Source: Chitinophaga pinensis (GTDB lineage: Bacteria > Bacteroidota > Bacteroidia > UKL13-3). Taken from it: a stretch of 7,264 bases of DNA. A program made the translations under genes and the position numbers. The stretch covers positions 1-7,264 of the forward strand of contig CAMCQX010000075.1 of assembly GCA_945876985.1 (NCBI GenBank). Reading direction: 5' to 3'. The notes beneath the pieces are model-generated. The model was not told the origin of the DNA and ran no database searches. It saw only the letters and a list, made by a program, of their open reading frames with translations. Below are positions 1 through 6,499 of this stretch, one piece after another (positions within the stretch are counted from its first letter, which is position 1; each line of letters starts with the position of its first letter).

Positions 1-22
1 TTGTTGATATCACAAATCATCC

Positions 23-40
23 ATCAAAAATCAAAAATCA
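23..40. repeat. Short tandem repeat, unit ATCAAAA, upstream of proS
   Basis: Two full copies of the 7-base unit ATCAAAA are followed by a partial ATCA, just upstream of the candidate proS -7 element. The repeat is directly visible. Its role is unknown. It sits where the upstream half of the promoter would be expected, so it could affect DNA curvature or promoter strength, but it may simply be low-complexity intergenic sequence. Confidence 0.5.
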
Positions 41-44
41 TTGT

Positions 45-52
45 TACATTCG
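45..52 (+). promoter_or_regulatory. Candidate -7 element of the proS promoter (TACATTCG)
   Basis: TACATTCG matches the Bacteroidota -7 consensus TAnnTTTG except for C in place of the third T. It ends 17 nt before the proS ATG, so transcription would start only about 10-12 nt ahead of the start codon. No TTG lies at the usual 17-23 nt spacing upstream; the nearest TTGs are at 1-6, which is too far. The assignment therefore rests on the -7 box and its position alone. No Shine-Dalgarno motif precedes the ATG; the leader reads CGATAATAAATT. Confidence 0.4.
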
Positions 53-69
53 CACCTCGATAATAAATT

Positions 70-1554
70 ATGGCAGAATTTAAAAAAATAAAGCGCAGTG
101 AAAACTATTCAGCGTGGTATAATAATTTAGTAGAACAAGCAGATTTAGCACAACATTCGGCTGTAAAAGGCTGTATGGTTATAAAACCTTATGGATATGC
201 CATTTGGGAAAAAATGCAAGCTGACTTAGACAGAAGATTTAAAGAAACAGGTCATCAAAACGCCTATTTTCCGCTATTTGTTCCAAAAAGTTTGTTTGAA
301 GCAGAAGAAAAAAATGCAGAAGGTTTCGCAAAAGAATGTGCCATTGTTACGCACTATCGCTTAAAAACTGATCCTGATAGACCAGGTAAATTAATGGTTG
401 ATCCTGAAGCAAAATTGGAAGAAGAATTGATTGTTCGTCCAACTAGTGAAGCCATTATTTGGAATACTTACCGCGATTGGATTCAAAGTTACAGAGATTT
501 ACCCATATTAATCAATCAGTGGGCCAATGTGGTTCGTTGGGAAATGCGTACACGTTTGTTTTTACGTACTGCTGAATTTTTATGGCAAGAAGGACATACT
601 GCTCACGCAACAAAAGAAGAAGCATTGGCCGAAACTAAACAAATGTTGGAAGTGTATGCTGACTTTGCCGAAAATGTAATGGCGGTTCCAGTAATAAAAG
701 GAATAAAAACAGCAAACGAACGTTTTGCAGGTGCTGATGAAACTTTTTGTATTGAAGGTTTAATGCAAGATGGAAAAGCTTTGCAAATGGGAACGAGTCA
801 CTTTTTAGGTCAAAATTTTGCAAAAGCATTTGATGTAAAATTTGTAAGCAAAGAAAATGTAAAAGATTATGTTTGGGCTACCAGTTGGGGAGTTTCTACC
901 CGATTAATGGGCGCACTGATTATGTGTCATAGCGATGATGAAGGATTAGTATTACCTCCAAGATTAGCACCGATTCAAGTGGTAATTGTACCAATTACAG
1001 GTAAAAAAGAAGATGAAAAAGCATTGGTTTTAGAAAAAGCCCGTGAGTATTTTGCTGCTTTAAAAGCCAAAGGTATTTTAGTGAAATTAGACGACAGAGA
1101 TGGAATTTCTCCAGGTTATAAATTTGCAGATTATGAGCTAAAAGGAGTTCCATTGCGCATTGCAATTGGTGCTAGAGATGTGGCTGCAGGTAACGTTGAA
1201 TTAGCCAGACGTGATACCAAAACCAAAGAAATTATAAATGCTGAGAATTTACCTGGAAATATCAGTAATTTATTGAATGAAATTCAGGATAATATTTACA
1301 ATAAGGCTAAAGATTATAGAGATTCACATATTCATGTTGTAAACACTTGGGATGAATTTAAAGATGCGTTAGATAACAAAACCGGATTTGTAAGTGCGCA
1401 TTGGGACGGAACCAGTGAAACTGAAGAAAAGATAAAAGAATTGAGTAAAGCCACCATTCGTTGTGTACCTTTAAATAATCCTCAAGAAGAAGGTATTTGT
1501 GTGTTAACAAGTAATCCTTCCACTCAAAGAGTATTGTTTGCTAAAGCATATTAA
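70..1554 (+). CDS. proS: Prolyl-tRNA synthetase, archaeal/eukaryotic-like type without editing insertion
   Basis: This cytoplasmic class II aminoacyl-tRNA synthetase joins L-proline to tRNA-Pro with ATP. At 494 residues it is the short type, lacking the INS editing domain of the roughly 570-residue E. coli enzyme. Residues 34-72 cover motif 1, RPTSE is at 123-127, motif 2 spans about 154-179 ([21 protein letters not shown]), and motif 3 lies near 273-283 ([11 protein letters not shown]). The anticodon-binding domain is about 301-405, followed by the extra C-terminal domain. The protein ends in Tyr (AKAY), as in Thermus ProRS, where the terminal Tyr reaches the active site. The Thermus zinc-binding Cys set is mostly gone: residues 444-452 read HWDGTSETE where Thermus has a Cys pair, and of the second pair only Cys477 remains. 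I believe this is usual in Bacteroidota. The start is supported by the N-terminal match ([10 protein letters not shown]). The gene is intact, transcribed alone, and convergent with the lipoprotein gene. Confidence 0.97.
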   Translation: MAEFKKIKRSENYSAWYNNLVEQADLAQHSAVKGCMVIKPYGYAIWEKMQADLDRRFKETGHQNAYFPLFVPKSLFEAEEKNAEGFAKECAIVTHYRLKTDPDRPGKLMVDPEAKLEEELIVRPTSEAIIWNTYRDWIQSYRDLPILINQWANVVRWEMRTRLFLRTAEFLWQEGHTAHATKEEALAETKQMLEVYADFAENVMAVPVIKGIKTANERFAGADETFCIEGLMQDGKALQMGTSHFLGQNFAKAFDVKFVSKENVKDYVWATSWGVSTRLMGALIMCHSDDEGLVLPPRLAPIQVVIVPITGKKEDEKALVLEKAREYFAALKAKGILVKLDDRDGISPGYKFADYELKGVPLRIAIGARDVAAGNVELARRDTKTKEIINAENLPGNISNLLNEIQDNIYNKAKDYRDSHIHVVNTWDEFKDALDNKTGFVSAHWDGTSETEEKIKELSKATIRCVPLNNPQEEGICVLTSNPSTQRVLFAKAY

Positions 1555-1573
1555 TAACTTCAATTTTATACAT

Positions 1574-1609
1574 AAAAAAAAGCTGCCCAAATATTGAGCA
1601 GCTTTTTTT
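1574..1609. terminator. Bidirectional intrinsic terminator between proS and the lipoprotein gene
   Basis: A 12-bp perfect stem pairs 1575-1586 with 1598-1609, around an 11-nt loop. Its core is GCTGC/GCAGC, flanked by an A-run on the left and a T-run on the right. Because both strands present a GC-rich stem followed by a U-run, one hairpin can end proS transcription (20 nt after its stop codon) and the converging minus-strand transcript. This is the expected layout for two convergent genes. Confidence 0.9.
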
Positions 1610-1630
1610 GTTAAATATTATTTATTGAAA

Positions 1631-2581
1631 CTATTTCTGACAAATGATTTGAACTTTGATTGAACCGGTTTCGTCTGAAGCTACTTGAGTGAATTTTAGC
1701 AATCCAACTTTTCCATATACATTTCTAAATGCATAAACATCATTTAATAAAAATTTAGTGATTTTATCAGTAGTACCAGTTGAAAAGTCTGTATTATAAA
1801 AAGAATCATCAGACTTACTCGTACTTTTAATTGAATCAAATTGGACTGCATTGATACTAGTAATTTTAAACTTAGTATCATTTTGCCTAGACCATGTGGA
1901 AATTTCAGATGCCCAATAAGAATTTTCTGCCATTACATTATTTGGAGATGCAAACACATTTAAATTCGTTGGATCAAAATAATAAACAAAATCAATATAA
2001 TAAGAGTTTATACCTGCATTTCCTGATCCGCCATTAGAATATGATTCAAAGTTATTTACTAATCCTTGAAAGTTTTTATCTAGTAAAGTATTTTGTTGGC
2101 CAGCCAATTCAATGTCTTTAGAAATTAAAACATTATTCTCTCTTTTTACAATATAAAAAATAGAAGCTGTAGCTAATAAAAGTTTAGAATCAGTAACAGT
2201 AATCATATATGTAATTATAGATCCCTCTGTTAAAGGCGTAGTGATATTATCAGTAAGTGTGTAAGTAGATTTAAAATTAGTTACCGTATCTACTCTATCA
2301 TTAAATGAAACAACTTCAGGTGCATCAAGGTCAATTCTTCTTTCAATTTTTAATGTTTTAAGCGAAACTCCTGCTTTCATTTTAATAGCAACAAAAATAT
2401 TTGCAGTAGCTTCTTTTCTGTAAATTATATTTGAACCAAAACTATCTGTTAAAGTTACAGTAGTAGTTGGCTCATATGGGCTTGTATTATTTGTGTATAT
2501 GTCATCTTTTGAAGGATCTCTTATACAAGAAGCAAGGGCCGCGAAAGCAACAATTAAAATTAAAGTGTGAATTTTATTCAT
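1631..2581 (-). CDS. Unrecognised secreted lipoprotein (type II signal peptide)
   Basis: I do not recognise a named family. The 316-residue product begins with a lipoprotein signal: MNK, a hydrophobic stretch at 7-17, and a lipobox LASC with the acylated Cys at residue 19. After cleavage the chain starts C-IRDPSKDD. The K25-D26-D27 group loosely resembles the acidic export signal that sends Bacteroidota lipoproteins to the cell surface, but it sits further from the Cys than usual. Residues about 38-145 alternate hydrophobic and polar/Thr-rich stretches, which suggests a beta-sandwich (inference). The C-terminal part, about 150-316, has a Gly/Ser/Asn turn (183-192), an aromatic segment IDFVYYFDP (196-204) followed by ASPNN (211-215), and a final beta-like strand GSIKVQII. 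There are no catalytic motifs, no SusD-like helices and no neighbouring TonB-dependent receptor. The gene stands alone between the ribosomal operon and proS, with ordinary AT-rich codon use and no frameshift. An adhesive or binding role in the envelope is possible but unproven. Confidence 0.8.
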   Translation of the reverse strand: MNKIHTLILIVAFAALASCIRDPSKDDIYTNNTSPYEPTTTVTLTDSFGSNIIYRKEATANIFVAIKMKAGVSLKTLKIERRIDLDAPEVVSFNDRVDTVTNFKSTYTLTDNITTPLTEGSIITYMITVTDSKLLLATASIFYIVKRENNVLISKDIELAGQQNTLLDKNFQGLVNNFESYSNGGSGNAGINSYYIDFVYYFDPTNLNVFASPNNVMAENSYWASEISTWSRQNDTKFKITSINAVQFDSIKSTSKSDDSFYNTDFSTGTTDKITKFLLNDVYAFRNVYGKVGLLKFTQVASDETGSIKVQIICQK

Positions 2582-2605
2582 GATAATTTCTTTTAAAATC
2601 TTTTA

Positions 2606-2613
2606 CGAATTTA
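2606..2613 (-). promoter_or_regulatory. Tentative -7 element for the lipoprotein gene (TAAATTCG)
   Basis: Read on the minus strand this is TAAATTCG, which fits TAnnTTTG with one change and ends 24 nt before the ATG. No TTG lies 17-23 nt upstream. In such AT-rich DNA a partial match can occur by chance. It is listed because the same TAnnTTCG form is seen before proS and infA. Confidence 0.25.
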
Positions 2614-3069
2614 GTAATAATTAATAATTTATTGATATTACACTTTGTCATATTCGTTTTTTTACATTTAATCTATCATTAAAAGAATAAAACTAAATAC
2701 ATATTTTAATAATAAACTATAATTTCAAAAAAATAACAATGTTAAATGATTTATAATAAGACAATAACATAATTTCCAAATATTCATACTATTTCATTTC
2801 CTAAGTTAATAACTATTACCATTTTTCAATGAATATATAGGATTAAATTTACAAAATAACATGACTTTCTTTATAAAAAATATATAAATTTCTAGTAAAT
2901 CATCTTTGATAATTAAACTAATATTGATATATAATATTGAATTATTTTCATGCTTAAAATAAATATCGGCACAATATTATTTATTTTACAACTAAAATAT
3001 TTTGATTATTTAAAATAACAAATAGTATAAATAATAATATTCTAAATAAATGAACATAAAAAAATAAGC
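2614..3069. other. Very AT-rich intergenic region without genes
   Basis: This stretch separates the rplQ terminator from the start of the lipoprotein gene. I read both strands and found no plausible coding sequence: every ATG is followed within a few codons by a stop. There is no tRNA, no recognisable structured RNA and no insertion-sequence ends. G and C are scarce, and long A/T runs dominate. The only structures noted are an 11-bp inverted repeat near 2955-2988 and two direct copies of AATATTGA at 2920-2927 and 2933-2940, both weak evidence in this composition. It may contain distal promoter sequence for the lipoprotein gene. Confidence 0.7.
2955..2988. repeat. Imperfectly supported inverted repeat in the AT-rich gap
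   Basis: The 11-base arms TAAAATAAATA (2955-2965) and TATTTATTTTA (2978-2988) are exact reverse complements around a 12-nt loop that contains CGGC, a rare GC patch here. The arms contain only A and T, so a transcript hairpin would be weak, and chance occurrence is plausible in this composition. It could be an operator for a dimeric regulator, but nothing else supports that. Confidence 0.3.
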
Positions 3070-3101
3070 AAAAAAAAACCTGAGTAAATTTACTCAGGTT
3101 T
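3070..3101 (-). terminator. Intrinsic terminator at the end of the ribosomal operon
   Basis: A perfect palindrome (3076-3101, 13 bases per half, centre between 3088 and 3089) contains the stem CCTGAGTA/TACTCAGG. Read on the minus strand, it is followed by a run of nine T across 3078-3070, partly overlapping the stem base. It begins 16 nt after the rplQ stop codon. This is a classic Rho-independent terminator and marks the 3' end of the secY-infA-...-rplQ transcription unit. Confidence 0.92.
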
Positions 3102-3117
3102 AAATTATTAAAAAAAA

Positions 3118-3609
3118 TTATTCCGCTGTTTCAGTTACTTCAGATACTTCGGCAACTTCAGCAACTTCAATAGTTGTTTCTTCTTTCTTAACTTTACCAC
3201 GTCTAGTTTTCTTAGCAGCAGTTTTAACTTCTTTCATTGAAATCATCGCTTCATTGAAATCAACTAATTCAATAATTGCCATATCAGCATTATCACCTTT
3301 ACGGTTCATTAGTTTTAAAATTCTTAAATACCCACCTGGCCTGTCAGCTATTTTAGCAGCTACTGATCCAAATAATTCTTTAACAGCTTCTGCTTGTTTT
3401 AAGTAAGCAAAAACAGTTCTACGGCTGTGCGTAGAGTCATCTTTAGATTTAGTAATTAAAGGCTCAGCATATACTCTTAAAGCTTTAGCCTTAGCTAAAG
3501 TTGTAGTTATTCTTTTATGCATTATCAATGATGAAGCCATATTAGCTAACATTGCTTTTCTGTGAGGAGCAGTTCTACCTAAATGATTAAGTTTTTTTCC
3601 GTGTCTCAT
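3118..3609 (-). CDS. rplQ: 50S ribosomal protein bL17 with acidic C-terminal extension
   Basis: bL17 binds 23S rRNA near the peptide exit side of the large subunit. The N-terminus [20 protein letters not shown], the block [22 protein letters not shown] (about 24-45) and the segment [24 protein letters not shown] (91-115) are diagnostic. The family core ends near residue 120; E. coli bL17 has 127 residues in total. This protein has 163. The extra tail is first basic ([12 protein letters not shown], 133-144), then repetitive and acidic (E, V, A/S/T repeats, 148-163). Long tails on bL17 occur in other Bacteroidota. It is the last gene of the operon, 31 nt after rpoA and just ahead of the terminator. 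No Shine-Dalgarno sequence is present; the leader is A-rich (ACAAAAATAATA before ATG). Confidence 0.97.
   Translation of the reverse strand: MRHGKKLNHLGRTAPHRKAMLANMASSLIMHKRITTTLAKAKALRVYAEPLITKSKDDSTHSRRTVFAYLKQAEAVKELFGSVAAKIADRPGGYLRILKLMNRKGDNADMAIIELVDFNEAMISMKEVKTAAKKTRRGKVKKEETTIEVAEVAEVSEVTETAE
3130..3168 (-). repeat. In-frame 9-bp tandem repeat coding the acidic bL17 tail
   Basis: Four successive 9-base units on the plus strand (TTCAGTTAC, TTCAGATAC, TTCGGCAAC, TTCAGCAAC) and a final TTC encode repeats of Glu-Val-(Ala/Ser/Thr) on the minus strand. The units differ by a few bases, mostly in the middle triplet, so the array is diverged. Being in multiples of three codons, gain or loss of a unit would only change tail length. 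Confidence 0.75.
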
Positions 3610-3640
3610 TATTATTTTTGTTTATATCGTATTGCTACGA

Positions 3641-4633
3641 TTAGTCTTCGTTTAATTTAAATTTAGCTACGTCCATTCCAAAAGTCAAACCTTTATCGCG
3701 AACTAATTCTTCTAATTCTGATAAAGATTTTTTACCAAAATTTCTGAATTTTAATAAATCAACAATATCAAAACTTACTAATTCTGATAATGATTTAATA
3801 TCGGCAGCTTTCAAACAGTTGTATGCACGAACGGATAAATCTAAATCGGATAAAGGAGTTTTTAAAATTTTACGAACATGTAATAAATTTTCATCCACTT
3901 CTTGAGGAACTTCTTTTACTTGAGTATCTAAAGTAATCAATTCATCGCTAAACAACATAAAATGTTGAATAAGAATTTTAGCAGCTTCTTTTAAAGCTTC
4001 TTCTGGGTGTATTGTTCCATCAGTACTAATATCAATACTTAATTTTTCGTAATCTGTTTTTTGTTCAACACGATAATCCTCAACCGAAAATTTAACATTA
4101 ATAATTGGAGTAAAAACAGCATCTATTGGAATAACACCTATGATTGAATCTTTAGTTCTGTTTTCGTCAGCTGGCATATATCCACGACCTTTTTCAACTA
4201 TTAATTCAACTTCTAAGTGAACAAAACTTTCCATGTTACAAATTACTAAATCGGGATTTAGAATTTTGTAAGCATTTGTATGTTTTGCAATATCACCAGC
4301 AGTAAATTGCTCTTGACCTTTTATATTAATAAATATTTTCTCATGATCAACTCCATCCATGGTACGTTTAAAACGTACTTGCTTTAAGTTAAGAATGATT
4401 TCAGTTACGTCTTCAATAACTCCTTTGATAGTAGAAAATTCATGATCGACACTAGTTATTTTAACTGAAGTTATTGCGTAACCTTCTAAAGAAGACAATA
4501 AAATTCTTCTTAAAGAGTTACCAATAGTAACCCCATATCCTTTTTCAAGAGGACGGAATTCGAACTGACCAAAGAAGTCAGTGTCTTTATGCATGATAAC
4601 CTTGTCAGGCTTTTGAAAAGCAAGTATTGCCAT
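3641..4633 (-). CDS. rpoA: DNA-directed RNA polymerase subunit alpha
   Basis: Alpha dimerises to nucleate RNA polymerase assembly and contacts promoter DNA and activators. Its 330 residues match the usual size (329 in E. coli). The N-terminal assembly domain (about 1-235) holds the signature [14 protein letters not shown] (38-51) and the block [11 protein letters not shown] (158-168). A linker rich in Glu/Val (about 236-255) leads to the C-terminal domain (about 256-322): [14 protein letters not shown] and [15 protein letters not shown]. The DNA-contact residues of the E. coli alpha CTD (Arg265, Asn268, Cys269, Lys271, Gly296, Lys298) align here with Arg269, Asn272, Cys273, Lys275, Gly300 and Lys302, so the UP-element binding surface is kept. 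It lies 24 nt after rpsD and 31 nt before rplQ, the standard alpha-operon order. It is intact with no unusual features. Confidence 0.98.
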   Translation of the reverse strand: MAILAFQKPDKVIMHKDTDFFGQFEFRPLEKGYGVTIGNSLRRILLSSLEGYAITSVKITSVDHEFSTIKGVIEDVTEIILNLKQVRFKRTMDGVDHEKIFINIKGQEQFTAGDIAKHTNAYKILNPDLVICNMESFVHLEVELIVEKGRGYMPADENRTKDSIIGVIPIDAVFTPIINVKFSVEDYRVEQKTDYEKLSIDISTDGTIHPEEALKEAAKILIQHFMLFSDELITLDTQVKEVPQEVDENLLHVRKILKTPLSDLDLSVRAYNCLKAADIKSLSELVSFDIVDLLKFRNFGKKSLSELEELVRDKGLTFGMDVAKFKLNED

Positions 4634-4657
4634 TTATAATAGTCTTTATTAAGTTTA

Positions 4658-5269
4658 TTATTTAGAGTACAACTCTACAATTAATTGTTCTTTTATATTT
4701 TCAGGTATTTGATCACGTTCAGGCAAAGATACAAAAACTCCACTTAAAGTTGAACTATCCCAAGTTAACCAATTAAAACGCTTTACGTTTGAAGTAGTTA
4801 AACTGATATTTATTGTTTCCAAAGATTTTGATTTCTCTCTCACACCAACAACATCACCTGGTTTTAATTTATAAGAAGAAATATTTACAACTTTACTGTT
4901 AACCGTAATGTGTCTATGTCCAACTAATTGACGAGCACCTGCTCTTGTAGTTGCTAAGCCTAAACGATAAACGGTATTGTCTAAACGAGCTTCTAAGAAT
5001 TTAATTAAGTTTTCGCCTGTAACACCTTTAATACGAACAGCTTCTTCAAATATTTTATAAAACTGACGTTCTAAAACACCATAAGTATATTTAACTTTTT
5101 GTTTTTCGCCTAATTGAATTGCGTATTCAGTTTGCTTAGTTCTTCTTCTAGCATTACCATGTTGACCAGGAGGAATTGTACTACGTTTTTCGTAATATTT
5201 ATCGCTTCCAAAAATCGGATCTTTAAAGCGTCTTGCTATTTTGGTTTTGGGACCTATATATCTTGCCAT
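4658..5269 (-). CDS. rpsD: 30S ribosomal protein uS4
   Basis: uS4 is a primary 16S rRNA-binding protein that nucleates assembly of the 5' domain of the small subunit. The 203-residue length is normal (about 200-206). The N-terminal [15 protein letters not shown] and the block [34 protein letters not shown] (33-70) are diagnostic. The S4 RNA-binding domain spans about 94-155, with [23 protein letters not shown] and HITVNSK. The N-terminal region has no cysteines, so this is the zinc-free form. In several bacteria uS4 also represses its own operon at the translational level; I cannot identify such a target here. It is 25 nt downstream of rpsK and 24 nt upstream of rpoA. The leader (GAAAGATTATAAA before ATG) has a purine stretch, but at most a weak Shine-Dalgarno match. 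Confidence 0.98.
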   Translation of the reverse strand: MARYIGPKTKIARRFKDPIFGSDKYYEKRSTIPPGQHGNARRRTKQTEYAIQLGEKQKVKYTYGVLERQFYKIFEEAVRIKGVTGENLIKFLEARLDNTVYRLGLATTRAGARQLVGHRHITVNSKVVNISSYKLKPGDVVGVREKSKSLETINISLTTSNVKRFNWLTWDSSTLSGVFVSLPERDQIPENIKEQLIVELYSK

Positions 5270-5294
5270 TTTATAATCTTTCTATTTTAATTTA

Positions 5295-5687
5295 TTATAC
5301 TCTTCTGCTTTTTGGAGGGCGACAACCGTTGTGAGGAAGTGGAGTAATATCTCTAATTGATAAAACTTCTAAACCACTAGCTTGTAAAGTACGAATTGCA
5401 CTTTCTCTTCCACTACCAGGTCCTTTAACGAAAACATCGATTTTTTTCATTCCAGCATCAACTGCAACTTTTGCGCACTCTGAAGCAGCTGTTTGAGCAG
5501 CGTAAGGAGTGTTTTTCTTAGAACCTCTAAATCCCATTTTACCAGCAGAACCCCAAGAAACAACTTGACCAGTACCATTGGTAATAGAGATGATTATATT
5601 GTTAAAAGAGGCTTTTATATGTGCTTGACCATGTGTGTCAATCACAACAACTCTTTTCTTACTAACTTTTTTATTATTTGTAGCCAT
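5295..5687 (-). CDS. rpsK: 30S ribosomal protein uS11
   Basis: uS11 sits on the platform of the 30S subunit, near the 3' end of 16S rRNA and the mRNA exit channel. The 130 residues match the family (129 in E. coli). Visible hallmarks are [20 protein letters not shown] (23-42), [22 protein letters not shown] (44-65), [13 protein letters not shown] (87-99) and the C-terminal block [17 protein letters not shown] (114-130). Asn120-Gly121 corresponds to the Asn-Gly site that becomes isoaspartate in E. coli uS11. It is located 21 nt after rpsM and 25 nt before rpsD. The start has an A/T-only leader (AAAATATA before ATG) without a Shine-Dalgarno motif. Confidence 0.98.
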   Translation of the reverse strand: MATNNKKVSKKRVVVIDTHGQAHIKASFNNIIISITNGTGQVVSWGSAGKMGFRGSKKNTPYAAQTAASECAKVAVDAGMKKIDVFVKGPGSGRESAIRTLQASGLEVLSIRDITPLPHNGCRPPKSRRV

Positions 5688-5708
5688 TATATTTTATTAT
5701 GCTATTTA

Positions 5709-6086
5709 TTATCTAGTAACTTTCTTTTTACCAGCAACAGTTCTACGTTTCCCTTTTCTAGTTCTAGAATTGGTTTTGGTTCTTTGACCACGAACTGGTA
5801 ATCCTTTACGATGGCGTAAACCACGATAACAACCAATATCTAACAAACGTTTAATATTTAATTGTTTTTCTGATCTTAATTCACCTTCTACAGTTATAAA
5901 CTCAGTGATATGTTTACGAATTGCACTTAATTCGTCATCACTCCACTCATTAACTTTTTTGTTTACATCAATATTATTACTTTCCAATATTAATGTAGCA
6001 GTTGAACGTCCAATTCCGTAAATATAGGTTAAACCTATTTCACCTCTTTTATTTTTTGGTAAATCTATACCTGATATACGAGCCAT
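5709..6086 (-). CDS. rpsM: 30S ribosomal protein uS13
   Basis: uS13 is a head protein of the 30S subunit that contacts the P-site tRNA and forms bridges with uL5 of the 50S. The product has 125 residues (118 in E. coli), with the start [10 protein letters not shown], the helix block [10 protein letters not shown] (21-30) and the strongly conserved region [18 protein letters not shown] (86-103). A Lys/Arg-rich C-terminal tail (about 104-125) reaches toward tRNA in known structures. It begins 9 nt after the rpmJ stop codon, the tightest junction in the window, so translational coupling with rpmJ is likely. The leader is AATAATATAAT with no Shine-Dalgarno motif. Confidence 0.98.
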   Translation of the reverse strand: MARISGIDLPKNKRGEIGLTYIYGIGRSTATLILESNNIDVNKKVNEWSDDELSAIRKHITEFITVEGELRSEKQLNIKRLLDIGCYRGLRHRKGLPVRGQRTKTNSRTRKGKRRTVAGKKKVTR

Positions 6087-6095
6087 ATTATATTA

Positions 6096-6212
6096 TTATC
6101 CTTGACGTTGTTTAAACTTTGGGTTCTTTTTGTTAATAACGTAAACTCTTCCTTTACGTTTTACAATTACACAATCTTCGCTGCGTTTCTTTACAGAAGT
6201 TCTAACTTTCAT
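6096..6212 (-). CDS. rpmJ: 50S ribosomal protein bL36, zinc-free form
   Basis: This gene has only 38 codons plus TAA and is easy to miss. The translation begins [20 protein letters not shown] and ends [13 protein letters not shown], which matches bL36, the smallest large-subunit protein, near the base of the L7/L12 stalk. Classical bL36 binds zinc through Cys11, Cys14, Cys27 and His33. Here those positions are Ser11, Cys14, Asn27 and Phe33, so three of four ligands are missing and the protein should not bind zinc in the usual way. It sits 16 nt after infA and 9 nt before rpsM, the standard position. The length is exactly that of the family, and no frameshift is seen. Confidence 0.96.
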   Translation of the reverse strand: MKVRTSVKKRSEDCVIVKRKGRVYVINKKNPKFKQRQG

Positions 6213-6228
6213 TTCTTCTATTTAATTT

Positions 6229-6447
6229 TTATTTGTATCTATAAATAATTCTTCCTTTTGTCAAATCGTATGGACTCATTTCACATGCAATTTTATCTCC
6301 TGGTAAAATTTTAATATAATGCATTCTCATTTTACCTGAAATATGTGCAATAATTTGATGTCCATTTTCAAGTTGAACTCGAAACATTGCATTACTTAAT
6401 GCTTCGACAATAATTCCATCTTGTTTTATTACTGATTGTTTTGACAT
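6229..6447 (-). CDS. infA: Translation initiation factor IF-1
   Basis: IF-1 binds the 30S A-site region during initiation and works with IF-2 and IF-3. The 72-residue length is exactly that of E. coli IF-1, and the whole protein is one OB-fold (S1-like) domain. Recognisable pieces are the N-terminal [21 protein letters not shown] (9-29), the conserved [18 protein letters not shown] (35-52) and the C-terminal [17 protein letters not shown] (56-72). The start follows an AATAAAA leader. The gene is directly downstream of secY, with no map or adk between, and is preceded by the best promoter candidate in the window, so it may be transcribed both by read-through from secY and from its own start. 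Confidence 0.98.
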   Translation of the reverse strand: MSKQSVIKQDGIIVEALSNAMFRVQLENGHQIIAHISGKMRMHYIKILPGDKIACEMSPYDLTKGRIIYRYK

Positions 6448-6462
6448 TTTTTATTGGGGTTG

Positions 6463-6495
6463 CGAAAATAACATTTAATTTCGATTTATCAACAA
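6463..6495 (-). promoter_or_regulatory. Candidate internal promoter for infA (TTG-N19-TATTTTCG)
   Basis: On the minus strand the secY-infA gap contains TTG (6492-6490; a second TTG is immediately upstream at 6495-6493), then 19 nt, then TATTTTCG (6470-6463). The Bacteroidota housekeeping promoter pattern is TTG, 17-23 nt, TAnnTTTG, so both boxes and the spacing fit, with one mismatch (C in place of the third T). The -7 box ends 15 nt before the infA ATG, predicting a very short 5' leader. The whole element falls between the secY stop and the infA start. Confidence 0.6.
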
Positions 6496-6499
6496 CTAA

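Noticed and set aside
1..69. Possible T-box or other leader regulation of proS
   Set aside because: Only 69 bases are visible, the predicted transcript leader is about ten bases, and no T-box consensus, structured stem or specifier loop is seen.
635..829. Open frame of 64 codons on the minus strand inside proS
   Set aside because: It is entirely antisense to a strongly conserved part of proS and low in complexity (Leu/Phe/His-rich), with no recognisable protein features.
1574..1609. Hairpin considered as an attenuator or small RNA
   Set aside because: Its position between two convergent stop codons and the T-runs on both strands are fully explained by a shared intrinsic terminator.
2920..2940. 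Two direct copies of AATATTGA as a possible regulator site
   Set aside because: Eight-base A/T-rich matches are expected by chance in this gap, and no second feature supports a binding site.
5493..5801. Open frame of 102 codons on the plus strand across rpsK and rpsM
   Set aside because: It runs antisense to two certain ribosomal protein genes and their junction. Its Ser/Phe/Thr-rich translation reflects the complement of Lys/Arg codons.
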